Both the position numbers and the translations under genes were made by a program. The notes beneath the pieces were generated by a model that made no database searches, was not told the origin of the DNA, and saw only the letters and a list, made by a program, of their open reading frames with translations. This document shows, piece by piece, positions 1 to 9,061 of a DNA stretch of 40,536 nucleotides (position 1 is the first letter of the stretch; every line of letters starts with the position of its first letter). The stretch is from the NCBI GenBank assembly GCA_022827025.1, contig JAJDTT010000088.1, positions 1-40,536 of the forward strand, in the 5' to 3' direction. This DNA comes from Acidobacteriota bacterium (lineage in GTDB: Bacteria > Acidobacteriota > UBA6911 > RPQK01 > JAJDTT01).

Positions 1-2257
1 GGCGCCTCCTGGGGTCGATGTTGTTCTCGGCTCGAGCCGTTCGGAGCGCGCTGATCAACTCCTGGAGCCGGGTCATGCGGTCGATGTCATCCTGGTCGAT
101 CCATTCCGGCCGGGCCTCGGGAAACGGGGCCAGCATGATGGTCTCGCCCGCATGCGGAAGCCGCTGCCAAAGCTCCTCCGTCAGGAAGGGTACGAAGGGA
201 TGAAGCAGGCGGAGGGAGCGTTCCAGGACATGGGCGGCAACCCGGGCGGCAACGGTGTCGCCGCCGCTGATTCGCCCTTTGATCAGCTCCACGTACCAGT
301 CGCAGAACTCATGCCAGAAGAAGTGGTAGAGGTCGTTGCTGGCGCTGTGAATGAAGAACCGCTCCAGGTTCCTTTCCGTGTCCCGGTTGATCTGCTGGAG
401 CCGGCCCAGAATCCACCGGTCCTCCAGCCGCAAGGAGCCCTGCTCCCAGAGCCTGCCGATCTCCTCCTCATCGGCGCTCAGGCCCTGATCCAGGTTCAAC
501 AGCAGGTAGCGGGCGCCGTTCCAGATCTTGTTGCAGAAGGCCCGGTAGCCGGCCATGCGGCGGATGGAGAAGGGGATGTCGGCTCCGGGCGCGGCCGAAA
601 CCGCCAATGTGAAGCGGACGGCATCACATCCGTACTCTTCGATGACCTCCAGAGGGTCGATGATGTTGCCCTTGGACTTGGACATCTTCTGTCCATGCCG
701 GTCGCGGACCAGTCCGGTGATGAACACTGTCCGGAACGGCACGTCACCGCGGAAGCGCAAGCCCAGCATCATCATGCGGGCGACCCAGAAGAAGATGATG
801 TCGAATCCCGTGACCAGAGCGCTGGTGGGATAGAAGGTCTCCAGGTCCCGCGTCCGGTCCGGCCATCCCAGGGTCGAGAAGGGCCAGAGGCCGGAACTGA
901 ACCAGGTGTCCAGGACATCCGATTCCTGGACCTGCCGGGCGCTGCCGCAGGCGGAACAGGACTCGGGCCCGGTTCGGGCCACGGTCGAGTGGCCGCAGTC
1001 CTCGCAGGTCCAGGCGGGGATGCGGTGTCCCCACCACAGTTGCCGGCTGATGCACCAGTCGTGGATGTTGGTCATCCAATCGGAATAGATTTTCTTGTAG
1101 TTGCCGGGGATGAAAACGGTCGAACCGTCCTCCACTGCCCGGAGAGCGGTCTGGGCCAGAGGCTTCACCCGGAGGAACCACTGCGTCGAAACCAGAGGCT
1201 CCACCACCGTCGGGCATCTCTGGCACCGTCCCACGTTGTGGTCATGTTTCTCGACCTTCTCCAGCAAGCCCAGGCGTTCCAACTCGGCGGCAACCTGCCG
1301 CCGGGCCTGGTAGCGGTCCAGTCCGGCGAATGCTCCCGCGTCGGCGGTCATCCGGCCGTCCTCGTCGATCACCTTCACGATGGGCAGTTGGTGGCGCCGG
1401 CCCGCTTCGAAATCGTTGGGGTCGTGCCCCGGGGTGACCTTCACGGCTCCGGTTCCGAATTCGCGGTCCACGAAGCTGTCCTCGATGATGGGGATTTCCC
1501 GGTCCATCAAGGGCAGAACCACGGTTTGGCCCCGAAGGTGGTGGTAGCGTCCGTCATCGGGATGAACCGCGACGGCGGTGTCCCCCAGCATGGTCTCGGG
1601 ACGGGTGGTGGCCACCACCAGAAACTCATCCGAAGACTTGACCGGATAACGGATATGCCACAGGTGGCCCCGCGTGGGAGCGAACTCCACCTCGAGGTCC
1701 GAAATGGCGGTCCGGCAACGGGGGCACCAGTTGACCAGGTACTCCCCCTTGTAGATGAGGCCCTCTTCGTAGAGGCGCACGAAGACCTCTCTCACGGCTC
1801 GCGACAGGCCCTCGTCCAAGGTGAACCTCTGGCGGCTCCAGTCGCAGGAGCATCCCAGCTTGCGGATCTGGGAGAGAATGTTGTCTTCCGCGATCTTCTT
1901 CCACTCCCAGACCCGTTTTTCGAAGGCGGTCCGGCCCAGGTCCGAACGGGTTTTCCCCTCTTCCGCCAATTGGCGTTCCACCACGTTCTGGGTGGCGATT
2001 CCCGCATGGTCCGTGCCCGGCAGCCACAAGGTGTTGAAGCCCTTCATCCGTTTCCACCGGGTCAATATGTCCTGGAGGGTGCAGTTGAGGGCATGCCCCA
2101 TGTGCAGGGAGCCGGTGACGTTGGGGGGAGGGATCACGATGCTGTAGGACGGCTTGCCGGAATCGGTCCGTCCCTTGAAGTAGCCCCTCTCTTCCCAGAG
2201 GGTGTACCACTTCCGTTCGACTCGCTTCGGCTCGTAGGTCTTGGGCAGGTTGATCAA
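1..2257 (-). CDS. valS: Valine--tRNA ligase, 3' end cut by the window edge
   Basis: This cytoplasmic enzyme charges tRNA-Val with valine. The reading frame is open from 2257 to base 1, giving about 752 residues of a family that is usually about 880 long, so only the C-terminal part is missing. The class I HIGH-type motif ([12 protein letters not shown]) lies near residues 44-55, the editing-domain motif GHDPNDFE is present, and KMSKS is at residues 524-528 in the same frame, so no frameshift is seen. The chosen start is TTG at 2257, giving [14 protein letters not shown], which matches typical ValS N-termini; an in-frame stop lies about 45 bases upstream. It follows bamD after a 149-base gap and has its own candidate promoter. 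Confidence 0.96.
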   Translation of the reverse strand, partial: MINLPKTYEPKRVERKWYTLWEERGYFKGRTDSGKPSYSIVIPPPNVTGSLHMGHALNCTLQDILTRWKRMKGFNTLWLPGTDHAGIATQNVVERQLAEEGKTRSDLGRTAFEKRVWEWKKIAEDNILSQIRKLGCSCDWSRQRFTLDEGLSRAVREVFVRLYEEGLIYKGEYLVNWCPRCRTAISDLEVEFAPTRGHLWHIRYPVKSSDEFLVVATTRPETMLGDTAVAVHPDDGRYHHLRGQTVVLPLMDREIPIIEDSFVDREFGTGAVKVTPGHDPNDFEAGRRHQLPIVKVIDEDGRMTADAGAFAGLDRYQARRQVAAELERLGLLEKVEKHDHNVGRCQRCPTVVEPLVSTQWFLRVKPLAQTALRAVEDGSTVFIPGNYKKIYSDWMTNIHDWCISRQLWWGHRIPAWTCEDCGHSTVARTGPESCSACGSARQVQESDVLDTWFSSGLWPFSTLGWPDRTRDLETFYPTSALVTGFDIIFFWVARMMMLGLRFRGDVPFRTVFITGLVRDRHGQKMSKSKGNIIDPLEVIEEYGCDAVRFTLAVSAAPGADIPFSIRRMAGYRAFCNKIWNGARYLLLNLDQGLSADEEEIGRLWEQGSLRLEDRWILGRLQQINRDTERNLERFFIHSASNDLYHFFWHEFCDWYVELIKGRISGGDTVAARVAAHVLERSLRLLHPFVPFLTEELWQRLPHAGETIMLAPFPEARPEWIDQDDIDRMTRLQELISALRTARAENNIDPRRR

Positions 2258-2304
2258 TCCGAACGCCCCGGTCGTAATGATGGATCGGGCTTGAAGAAGC
2301 AGGG

Positions 2305-2335
2305 ATTATAACAGAGTTACGGAGGGGCTCCTCCG
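2305..2335 (-). promoter_or_regulatory. Candidate valS promoter (-10 box) with overlapping hairpin
   Basis: Read on the minus strand, 2310-2305 is a perfect TATAAT, about 48 bases upstream of the TTG start of valS. The -35 position is poor and falls inside a short perfect hairpin (CGGAGG, loop GGCT, CCTCCG at 2320-2335). The hairpin could also act as a weak terminator or attenuator for transcription arriving from bamD. The -10 box is seen directly; promoter function is inferred. Confidence 0.4.
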
Positions 2336-2406
2336 GGGTGGGACCGGGATTTCAATCCCACGGGAACGGCAGTTTTCGGGCTGGTTGGCGCGATTCCGGG
2401 ACCCGG

Positions 2407-3381
2407 TCAACGAAGCGATTCGTCGCCGCCGGACTCCTCCATCTGGCGTTGTTCCGCTCGGCGGCGCGCCACCTCGTAGGGATCCTCGCGCCCGGTGAAG
2501 ATCCCCAAGACGCCCCGGACGGGGGAGAGGAAGGAGAATCCTTCCTTCTCGTACCGCTTCATGCGCGCCAGGTTCCGGGCGGCCTTTTCCTTGTCCAACT
2601 GCGGAACCGGCCTTTCCAGAAGGACCAGCTTTTCCCTGGCGTTGTCGAAATAGGGGCTGAACTCATACTCTCGCGCCACGCGGGAGTAGTAGACCGTCGC
2701 TTCCTCGACCCGGCCCAGATTCTCCAGAGAATCAGCCAGGTGGAACAGGCTCTCGTCGAGCCGGCTGAACTCGGGGTATTCCTCCACCACCTCCTCGAAT
2801 CGGTTGGCCGCGGCGGAATATCGCTTCCTCTCGTGGTAGAAGACGCCGACCCCGTGGACCCCTCTGGACAGCTCCTCGCGCACCTGCCTGAGAAACTCTT
2901 CCGCCGTCGGCGCCAACTCGCTGTCCGGGAAGTCATCCAGGAACTTCTTCAGTTCGATCTCCGCCTTGCGGGTGTAGGTGGGGTCCCGGTCATGAGGCTT
3001 CATGAGCCGGTAGTTGATGGCGGCGATCCTCATCTGGGCATTGTCGGCGCTCTCGTGGGTGGGGTAGAAAATGATGAAGTCCTTGTACTGGGCCTCCGCC
3101 TGAAGCAGGTTCTCCTTGCCGCCTTCCTCGTAATACGAGTCGGCGATGGAGAGGAACGACGTCGGTGTGTACTCGCTCTCGGGATAAGTGCTGATGAGCG
3201 TCTGGAAGGAGAGGCGCGACTTGATGAAATGCTTCTTGCCCAGAAACTTCATCCCGTTTTCGAAAAGGGTCTTGTCGGGAGCCACGGCCCCCTCCTGAAG
3301 ATCCGCGCCCTTGCGGCCGCCGCAGGAAGCCAGAACGATCAGGGCGCTTGCCACCAAGGTCAGCCTGACAATGTTTCTCAT
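2407..3381 (-). CDS. bamD: Outer-membrane assembly lipoprotein BamD
   Basis: BamD is a periplasmic lipoprotein of the BAM complex, which folds beta-barrel proteins into the outer membrane. The start at 3381 (MRNIVRLT) gives a short signal peptide ending in the lipobox LASC with the lipidated cysteine at residue 20, and has a GGGGA sequence about 8 bases upstream; another ATG at 3396 has no ribosome site. The body is a run of TPR-like helices typical of YfiO/BamD (for example FENGMKFLGKKHFIKSRLSF near the N-terminus), about 324 residues long. This is longer than the roughly 245 of E. coli, with an extra charged C-terminal part. It lies 20 bases after rpe, probably in the same operon. Confidence 0.88.
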   Translation of the reverse strand: MRNIVRLTLVASALIVLASCGGRKGADLQEGAVAPDKTLFENGMKFLGKKHFIKSRLSFQTLISTYPESEYTPTSFLSIADSYYEEGGKENLLQAEAQYKDFIIFYPTHESADNAQMRIAAINYRLMKPHDRDPTYTRKAEIELKKFLDDFPDSELAPTAEEFLRQVREELSRGVHGVGVFYHERKRYSAAANRFEEVVEEYPEFSRLDESLFHLADSLENLGRVEEATVYYSRVAREYEFSPYFDNAREKLVLLERPVPQLDKEKAARNLARMKRYEKEGFSFLSPVRGVLGIFTGREDPYEVARRRAEQRQMEESGGDESLR

Positions 3382-3401
3382 TTTCACTGTCCCCATTCGG
3401 A

Positions 3402-4067
3402 TTACGGCGACGCCTCGTCGGCGAGAGTCTGCATTCGCCGAAACGTCTCACTCGGAGAAGGCGTTCCGAAGATGGCCGAACCGGCTACCAGGATCTCTGC
3501 CCCGGCCCGAACCGCATCTTGCGTATTGGCGGGTTTGATGCCGCCGTCGATCTCGATCTTGACCCGGAGATTGTTTCGGGCCGCCATCTCCTTCAATTTT
3601 CTCATTTTGTCGAAGCTGGTGGCAATGAAGCGCTGTCCCGAGAATCCTGGATTCACCGACATGATCATGACGTGGTGGCACTTGGGGAGGATCTCTTCCA
3701 GGACTCCGACCGGAGTGTGAGGATTCAGGGCCACGCCCGGTTTGGCCCCCTTTTCCCGGATCCTGTCCATTAGACGGTCCAAATGCAGGACTGTTTCATA
3801 TTGGACGCTCAAATAGTCCGCTCCGGCGTCGATGAACGCATCGGCCATGTCTTCCGGGTTGGAGATCATGAGGTGGACGTCCAGGACCAGGCCGGTCCGT
3901 TTGCGCACCGCCTCGATCACCGGCAGGCCGAAGCTCAGGTTGGGAACGAAATGCCCATCCATGACGTCCAGATGCAGGACTCGGCATCCGGCCTGCTCCA
4001 TTTCCCTGACGGCGCCTCCCAGGTCGAGAAAGTCGGCCGAGAGTAGAGACGGGGCGATCCAAGGCAT
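3402..4067 (-). CDS. rpe: Ribulose-phosphate 3-epimerase
   Basis: This enzyme interconverts D-ribulose 5-phosphate and D-xylulose 5-phosphate in the pentose phosphate pathway. The 221-residue protein has normal family length. It shows the TIM-barrel signatures APSLLSADF at the N-terminus, LHLDVMDGHFVPN (metal-binding His and catalytic Asp), DVHLMISNPE, MSVNPGFSGQ and IEIDGGI, and a C-terminal phosphate-binding VAGSAIFG. Its ATG overlaps the stop of the upstream PASTA gene by one base (TGATG), which suggests translational coupling. Confidence 0.96.
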   Translation of the reverse strand: MPWIAPSLLSADFLDLGGAVREMEQAGCRVLHLDVMDGHFVPNLSFGLPVIEAVRKRTGLVLDVHLMISNPEDMADAFIDAGADYLSVQYETVLHLDRLMDRIREKGAKPGVALNPHTPVGVLEEILPKCHHVMIMSVNPGFSGQRFIATSFDKMRKLKEMAARNNLRVKIEIDGGIKPANTQDAVRAGAEILVAGSAIFGTPSPSETFRRMQTLADEASP

Positions 4068-4825
4068 CAGCTGGCGACCTCCAGAATGATGGTATCGTTT
4101 TCCTTGAACATGTTTCCCGGCTCGGGGTATTGCCGGACCACCTTGCCCCGGGTCGTCCCGGCCCCTCTGGTGTAATTGACCTTCGGCGACTCGAAGCCGT
4201 TCTTCCGAATCAGGGACCGCACCCGGTTCAGTTCCAGGTCCCTGAAATCGGGCATGATGTAGCTCTGGACCCGCTTCTTGCCCACCAGGACGTCGACCCG
4301 GGCCGTGAGGACTTCCGTGGAGCCCGGATTGGGGACTTGACGGATGATCTGGTCCGATCCCACGCCGGCGAGGAAGATCTCGCTGGTGTGTCCGATCTCG
4401 TAGCCCGACTGTTGCGACATCAGGCGGGCGACCCGCTGTGTGGAACCGATGAGATCGGGGACGGGGTTGTGCTGCCCTCCCAGGCTCACCATCACCCGCA
4501 CACGGCCGTTGGCCTTGATCCGGACGCCGGGAGTGGGAATTTGAGAGACGACGGCGCCGCTGGGAATCGACGCGTCGTAGACTTCACCCGCCACGGTCAT
4601 CCCCAGTCCGATCGCCTGCAGACGATCCCTGGCCTGCTCCATGTCGACCCGGATGAGCCTGGGGACCACGACCTCCGTCGCCCGGGTCGCCACGCGCATG
4701 CTGATGATCAGGCTGAAGAGAAAGACGACCATCATGACGCCGGCCAGCAGGCACAGCTGGATCATGGTCACGAACGGATTGCGCCGTTTTCCCGACCCCT
4801 TCTTCTTTCGTCTCCTGGAAGCCAT
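4067..4825 (-). CDS. Membrane-anchored PASTA-domain protein without a kinase domain
   Basis: PASTA domains bind muropeptides or other cell-wall and lipid ligands and are best known from Ser/Thr kinases and penicillin-binding proteins. This 252-residue protein (ATG at 4825; an upstream in-frame TTG at 4849 is also possible) starts with a very basic cytoplasmic stretch (RRRKKKGSGKRRN). A single transmembrane helix follows at about residues 20-44, then three tandem PASTA repeats of about 65 residues, each with the pattern VPDLIG...A...L...G and ending in a VxVxVSxG-type strand. No kinase or transpeptidase domain is attached. It lies between rsmB and rpe. A cell-wall sensing or scaffolding role is inference. 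Confidence 0.85.
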   Translation of the reverse strand: MASRRRKKKGSGKRRNPFVTMIQLCLLAGVMMVVFLFSLIISMRVATRATEVVVPRLIRVDMEQARDRLQAIGLGMTVAGEVYDASIPSGAVVSQIPTPGVRIKANGRVRVMVSLGGQHNPVPDLIGSTQRVARLMSQQSGYEIGHTSEIFLAGVGSDQIIRQVPNPGSTEVLTARVDVLVGKKRVQSYIMPDFRDLELNRVRSLIRKNGFESPKVNYTRGAGTTRGKVVRQYPEPGNMFKENDTIILEVAS

Positions 4826-4883
4826 GCCCGGTCTTTGCCTGTGGACCAATCACGCTACCATACCGTCAGGGGTGACTCCAAGC

Positions 4884-6212
4884 TCAAGGAGCCGGGGTTT
4901 TCCTACCCCCGCTCCCGGCGGCCGCGGGGGGCCTGAGAGTCCTCCCTCTTTTGCGCACCAGGCACGCGGCGAAGAAAGACTCACGCTTCGGAAAGTCCCC
5001 TCCCGGCCGCCGCAGCAATTCGGCCTCCGGTTCCCGGTTCAACAGGTGCTCGACCACCCCGAGGTTTTCCTCGGGCTCGGTGGCGCAGGTGGCGTAGACC
5101 AACTGCCCCCCGGGACGCAGCATTCGAAAACTGCTCCGCAAGAGAGAACGCTGAATCCGGGACATGCGTTGCACGTCTTCCTCGGCAAGCCGCCACCGAA
5201 TGTCCGGATTGGCCCTCAAGGTGGCGGTCCCGGTGCAGGGGACGTCCAGCAGGATGAAGTCGAAGAGGCGCCGGAAAGGGGGATGGACCAGGTCGGCCTG
5301 CACGGCCCGGAGTTGTGGGGTCCGGTAGAGGCCGGCTCTCGCCCTCATCTGGCGGAGACGGGACAAGCTGAGATCGCAGGAGATCAGGCGGGCGCCGGAT
5401 CGTTTGCGGGCCTGAAGAATGAAGGATTTCCCCCCGGGGGCCGCGCAGAAATCGCCCAGAACCCGGCACCGGCTGAGGTCTCCGAGTTGAGCGACCTCCT
5501 GACTGGCCGGACTCATCAGGAAGCAGTGGCCTCGGCGATAGAGGGGGTGCCGGACGAATGACCTGGATTTCACCCTGACGCAATGGGGAAGGCGGGGATG
5601 AAGTCGGAAGGGGACGCCTTCCCGGTCCAGCCGCCGGCAGAGTTTCTCCCGTGTCGTCCGGAATGGATTGACCCAGAGATGCAGCGGCGGCGGGCGGTTG
5701 TTTCTCTCCAGAATCGTCCGCGTGCCCTCGGGGCCGTATCTCGAGAGGTACCGGCGCACGAGCCACTCGGGGTGACTGTAGCGGACGGACAGGCTCCGGG
5801 TGCCGCCTGGATCCGGAAGAGGGGGCCGGTCCCGCAGAAAGCGGCGGAGGACGGCGTTGACGAGAGGTGCGGCGGACGCCTTGCGGAATTCCCTGCAGAG
5901 CCGGACCGACTCGTGGACCGCGGCCCGCTCCGGAATCTTCAGATAATTGAGCTGAAACAGTCCCGCACGCAGAATCTGGAGCACTTCCGGATCCAGGCCG
6001 GCGCGGGGGCGCTCCAGCAACGCATCCAGTTGATGGTCCAGGAGGGAGCGGTTTCGCAGGACGCCGTAGACCAGTTCCGTCGCCAGCCGCCGATCGCGGT
6101 CCCGCAGAGAGCCGAAATCAGAGGATTCGAAACGGGTTGCCAGGGAGACCCGCCGGCCGTTTTCACTGTCCAGGAGCACCCGCAGGGCCACGGACCTGGC
6201 CGTGCGCTTCAC
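4884..6212 (-). CDS. rsmB: 16S rRNA (cytosine-C5) methyltransferase RsmB
   Basis: RsmB methylates C967 of 16S rRNA using S-adenosylmethionine. The N-terminal third is the NusB-like RNA-binding domain (ALRVLLDSENG, DRRLATELVYGVLRN). The C-terminal part is the SAM-dependent catalytic domain with FCAAPGGKS (SAM-binding loop), LDVPCTGTATLR (conserved Pro-Cys motif) and LVYATCATEPEEN (catalytic cysteine). The chosen start is GTG at 6212, which overlaps the fmt stop as GTGA and gives VKRTARSVAL, 442 residues, the usual length. A longer reading to 6335 only adds fmt-overlapping sequence. fmt-rsmB is a common conserved gene pair. Confidence 0.93.
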   Translation of the reverse strand: MKRTARSVALRVLLDSENGRRVSLATRFESSDFGSLRDRDRRLATELVYGVLRNRSLLDHQLDALLERPRAGLDPEVLQILRAGLFQLNYLKIPERAAVHESVRLCREFRKASAAPLVNAVLRRFLRDRPPLPDPGGTRSLSVRYSHPEWLVRRYLSRYGPEGTRTILERNNRPPPLHLWVNPFRTTREKLCRRLDREGVPFRLHPRLPHCVRVKSRSFVRHPLYRRGHCFLMSPASQEVAQLGDLSRCRVLGDFCAAPGGKSFILQARKRSGARLISCDLSLSRLRQMRARAGLYRTPQLRAVQADLVHPPFRRLFDFILLDVPCTGTATLRANPDIRWRLAEEDVQRMSRIQRSLLRSSFRMLRPGGQLVYATCATEPEENLGVVEHLLNREPEAELLRRPGGDFPKRESFFAACLVRKRGRTLRPPAAAGSGGRKTPAP

Positions 6213-7171
6213 CCGCCATCCCCCAGCCGTTCTCCCGACCTCAGTTTCATTCCGTTGGTGAAGTCCCGGGCCCGCAGGCGGCCACGGTTGGCCGACTGGA
6301 GTTCCACGAGTTCGAGCGAGCTGCCTTCGCCGCATCCCACCAGAATGGCGCCCTTTGGGGTGGTGCGAATCTGGCCGGCCGAGACCGGGGAAGGGGAGGA
6401 TCGAGGATTCCGGCTGCGCCAGACCTTCAGGCGCTCCCCGCGAAAACTGGTGAAGGCGCCGGGCCGCGGGTTGAAGGCGCGGACCTGGTCATGGATCCGG
6501 CCGGCCGCCCGGGTCCAGTCGATACGCGCGTCCTCTTTGCGGATGAGAGGGGCGAGAGTCGCCTGCTCATGGTCTTGGGGGCGGCCCCGGAGTGCGCCCG
6601 AGAGGTAGGGGGGCAGAGTCTGGAGCAGGAGTTCGACACCCTGCCCGGAGAGTTGCCGTTCGAGTTCCCCCGAGGTGACGCCGGGTCCGATGGGGGTCGC
6701 GGCTTGAGCCAGCACGTCACCGGTATCCATGCCCTCGTCCAACTTCATGATGGTCACCCCGGTCTCCTTCTCCCCGTTCAGGATGGCGTGGACCACGGGG
6801 GCGGCGCCGCGGTATCGGGGCAGGAGGGAGGTGTGGACGTTGAGGCTGCCGAAGGGGGGCCAGGCGAAGAACTCGCGCGGAAGAATCTGTCCGAAGGCGA
6901 CGACCACCATGACGTCGGGCCGAACTTGCCGGAGGAATTCCAACGCCTCGGCGTTTCCCCGGATCCTGGCGCACTGGAAAATCGGCAGCTCGAGCCGCCG
7001 GGCCGCGACCTTGACGGGCGGCGGCGACAACTTGCGTCCCCTGCCGCTTCTTCGGTCGGGCTGAGTGACGACACCGGCCAACTGCAGGCCGAGGCGGGTT
7101 TGATTCCGGGCCAACGCCTCGAGAAACGTCCGTGCGAAATCGGGCGTGCCCAGAAAAATGGCCCGCATCAC
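6209..7171 (-). CDS. fmt: Methionyl-tRNA formyltransferase
   Basis: Fmt transfers a formyl group from 10-formyltetrahydrofolate to Met-tRNA(fMet), enabling normal bacterial translation initiation. The 320-residue protein has FLGTPDFA at the N-terminus and the signature LNVHTSLLPRYRGAAP with catalytic Asn and His. MKLDEGMDTGD, containing the catalytic Asp, comes next, followed by the C-terminal tRNA-binding domain. Its start overlaps the def stop by four bases (ATGA) and its stop overlaps the rsmB start, so the three are translationally coupled. def and fmt act at the two ends of the same formyl-methionine cycle. Confidence 0.97.
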   Translation of the reverse strand: MMRAIFLGTPDFARTFLEALARNQTRLGLQLAGVVTQPDRRSGRGRKLSPPPVKVAARRLELPIFQCARIRGNAEALEFLRQVRPDVMVVVAFGQILPREFFAWPPFGSLNVHTSLLPRYRGAAPVVHAILNGEKETGVTIMKLDEGMDTGDVLAQAATPIGPGVTSGELERQLSGQGVELLLQTLPPYLSGALRGRPQDHEQATLAPLIRKEDARIDWTRAAGRIHDQVRAFNPRPGAFTSFRGERLKVWRSRNPRSSPSPVSAGQIRTTPKGAILVGCGEGSSLELVELQSANRGRLRARDFTNGMKLRSGERLGDGG

Positions 7172-7677
7172 CAGTCTCCGGAGCGGATCAGCTTGCGGAT
7201 CTTGCGCTTGATCAGGTCTCGCTTGAAGAATGAAATCCGGTCCAGGTAGAGAATGCCGTCCAGGTGGTCCACCTCATGGCAGAGGGCCCGGGCCAGAAGG
7301 TCCTCGGCCTCCAGTTCGATCCGGTTGCCCCGGGTGTCCCGCCCGGCGATTCGAATCCGTTTCGGCCGATCCACCATGGCGGTGAAGCCGGGGATGCTGA
7401 GGCACCCCTCCTCCCCCTTCTGCTCCCCCTCTGCTTCGAGAATCTCCGGATTGACCAGAATGATCTGGTTCCCTTTCTCTTCCCCGGCGCTGATATCCAC
7501 GACCAGCAGCCGGAGGTTGACTCCCACCTGCGGAGCCGCCAGGCCGATTCCGGGGGCGGCGTACATGGTCTCCAGCATGTCCCGGGCCAGGTCCCGCAAC
7601 TTCCCGTCGAAGGTCTCGACCGGTTCACTCTCGCGCTGAAGTTCGGCAGCGCCGAACTTGAGGATTGGTCTGATCAT
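7168..7677 (-). CDS. def: Peptide deformylase
   Basis: This metalloenzyme removes the N-formyl group from nascent proteins. At 169 residues it has the standard length, and all three family motifs are intact: GIGLAAPQVG, EGCLSIPG (metal-binding Cys) and HEVDHLDG (two metal-binding His and the catalytic Glu). The C-terminus is a basic helix (FFKRDLIKRKIRKLIRSGDW), as often found in ribosome-associated deformylases. It starts 21 bases after aroC and overlaps fmt by four bases. Confidence 0.97.
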   Translation of the reverse strand: MIRPILKFGAAELQRESEPVETFDGKLRDLARDMLETMYAAPGIGLAAPQVGVNLRLLVVDISAGEEKGNQIILVNPEILEAEGEQKGEEGCLSIPGFTAMVDRPKRIRIAGRDTRGNRIELEAEDLLARALCHEVDHLDGILYLDRISFFKRDLIKRKIRKLIRSGDW

Positions 7678-7698
7678 TCCGGGTTCCAGGAACGCGGG

Positions 7699-8868
7699 TC
7701 ACATTGCCCGCACCCGCTCACGGAAGCTCTCCAGGTTGTTCTGGAGTTCGGACAGGTTGTCTCCGCCGAACTTTTCCTGAATCGCCTGGACCAGCACGAT
7801 GGCCACCATGGCTTCGCCGATGACTCCGGCCGCTGGAACCACGCAGGTGTCCGACCGCTCGTACTGGGCCTTGAAGGGTTCCTTGGTATGCAGGTTCACC
7901 GACATCAGCGGCCGCTTCAGGGTGGCGATGGGTTTGACCACGGCGCGAACGATGACCTCCTGGCCGTTGGAGGTCCCGCCCTCGATGCCGCCCGCTCGGT
8001 TGGTCTTCCTGTAGAACTCTCTCTTCTCATCGTCGTAGAAGATCTCGTCGTGGAATTTGCTGCCCATGGGAGCCTGATCCAGGCCGCTGCCGGTTTCCAC
8101 CGCCTTGATGGCGTTGATGGACATGAGGGCCTGGGCGAGCCGTCCGTCCAGCTTCCGGTCCCAGTGGACATGGCTGCCCAGTCCCGGGGGAACTCCGGCG
8201 GCGCGGACTTCGAAGGTGCCGCCTATGGTGTCTCCCCGGTCGATGGCGTCGTCCACGGTGGCCTTCATGGATTCGTCCAGTGCCGGGTCGCAGCAGCGCA
8301 GCTCCGAGGACTCGATCTGGGGAATCAGGTCGACGGAGACCGTGTCCAGAAGTTCGTCGGAGATGCGGACTTTCCGAATCGAAATGACGTGGCTGTAGAC
8401 CTGGATTCCGAGTTCCCGGAGCAGCAGCTTGCAGAAGGCCCCGACCGCCACCCGGGAGGCGGTTTCGCGCGCGCTGGAGCGTTCCAGGACGTTGCGCATG
8501 TCCTTGAACTGGTATTTCAGAGCCCCCACGAGATCGGCGTGTCCCGGACGCGGCCGCGTGACCTGCCGCTTGCGGACACCCTCGGGATTGGGCTCCACGC
8601 TCATGACCTCGGTCCAATTGACCCAGTCCCGGTTGTGGATGATGAAGGCGATGGGCGATCCCAGCGTCTCGCCGTTGCGGACACCCGCGAAAATGTCCAC
8701 CTGGTCGCTCTCGATCTTCATGCGGAGGCCCCGCCCGTATCCGCCCATGCGCCGCCGCAGATCGGCGTTGATGAAATCCACGTCGACGGGAACCTGGGCC
8801 GGAAAACCCTCTATGGTGGAGATGAGCCCCTTGCCGTGAGACTCGCCGGAAGTCAGGAATCGCAACAT
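7699..8868 (-). CDS. aroC: Chorismate synthase
   Basis: AroC performs the last step of the shikimate pathway, converting 5-enolpyruvylshikimate 3-phosphate to chorismate with reduced FMN. The protein is 389 residues, within the family range. It begins MLRFLTSGESHGKGL, carrying the conserved GESHG loop, and also shows RRMGGYGRGLRM, TRPRPGHADL, SARETASRVA and the C-terminal RSDTCVVPAAGVIGEAM. It is the first gene of the minus-strand housekeeping run and is divergent from mlaE across 193 bases. Confidence 0.97.
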   Translation of the reverse strand: MLRFLTSGESHGKGLISTIEGFPAQVPVDVDFINADLRRRMGGYGRGLRMKIESDQVDIFAGVRNGETLGSPIAFIIHNRDWVNWTEVMSVEPNPEGVRKRQVTRPRPGHADLVGALKYQFKDMRNVLERSSARETASRVAVGAFCKLLLRELGIQVYSHVISIRKVRISDELLDTVSVDLIPQIESSELRCCDPALDESMKATVDDAIDRGDTIGGTFEVRAAGVPPGLGSHVHWDRKLDGRLAQALMSINAIKAVETGSGLDQAPMGSKFHDEIFYDDEKREFYRKTNRAGGIEGGTSNGQEVIVRAVVKPIATLKRPLMSVNLHTKEPFKAQYERSDTCVVPAAGVIGEAMVAIVLVQAIQEKFGGDNLSELQNNLESFRERVRAM

Positions 8869-9061
8869 GGTGTATTATCCGGAACCTGCTGTTACTAAAG
8901 ACGTTGCTTGGAAGCGGGACGTCGGCTTTGGTAGACTCTCCGGGCTTCTTCGGCCCGCTTCCGGCTGCCGCTGATGGCAGCGGTCTCCGCATTGTGGAGG
9001 CCTCATAGTCTAACATTAATCCGCATGCCGCCGGCGGGAGCGGCAGGGGCCGAGGGTGACC
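8869..9061. other. Divergent intergenic region between aroC and mlaE
   Basis: This 193-base region must hold the promoters for aroC (leftwards) and mlaE (rightwards). A -10-like GATAAT on the minus strand at 8879-8874 is only five bases from the aroC ATG and has no good -35. A short hairpin with arms CCGCTG and CAGCGG lies near 8968-8983. A GAGGG ribosome site is at 9052-9056. No convincing promoter pair was found. Confidence 0.35.

Noticed and set aside
152-2311. A 719-residue open frame on the plus strand opposite valS
   Set aside because: It is antisense to a gene with all ValS motifs in frame; long antisense frames are expected at this GC content and its translation has no recognisable domain.
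8874-8879. Leaderless aroC transcript suggested by GATAAT five bases before the ATG
   Set aside because: There is no acceptable -35 sequence, and a single -10-like hexamer is not enough evidence.
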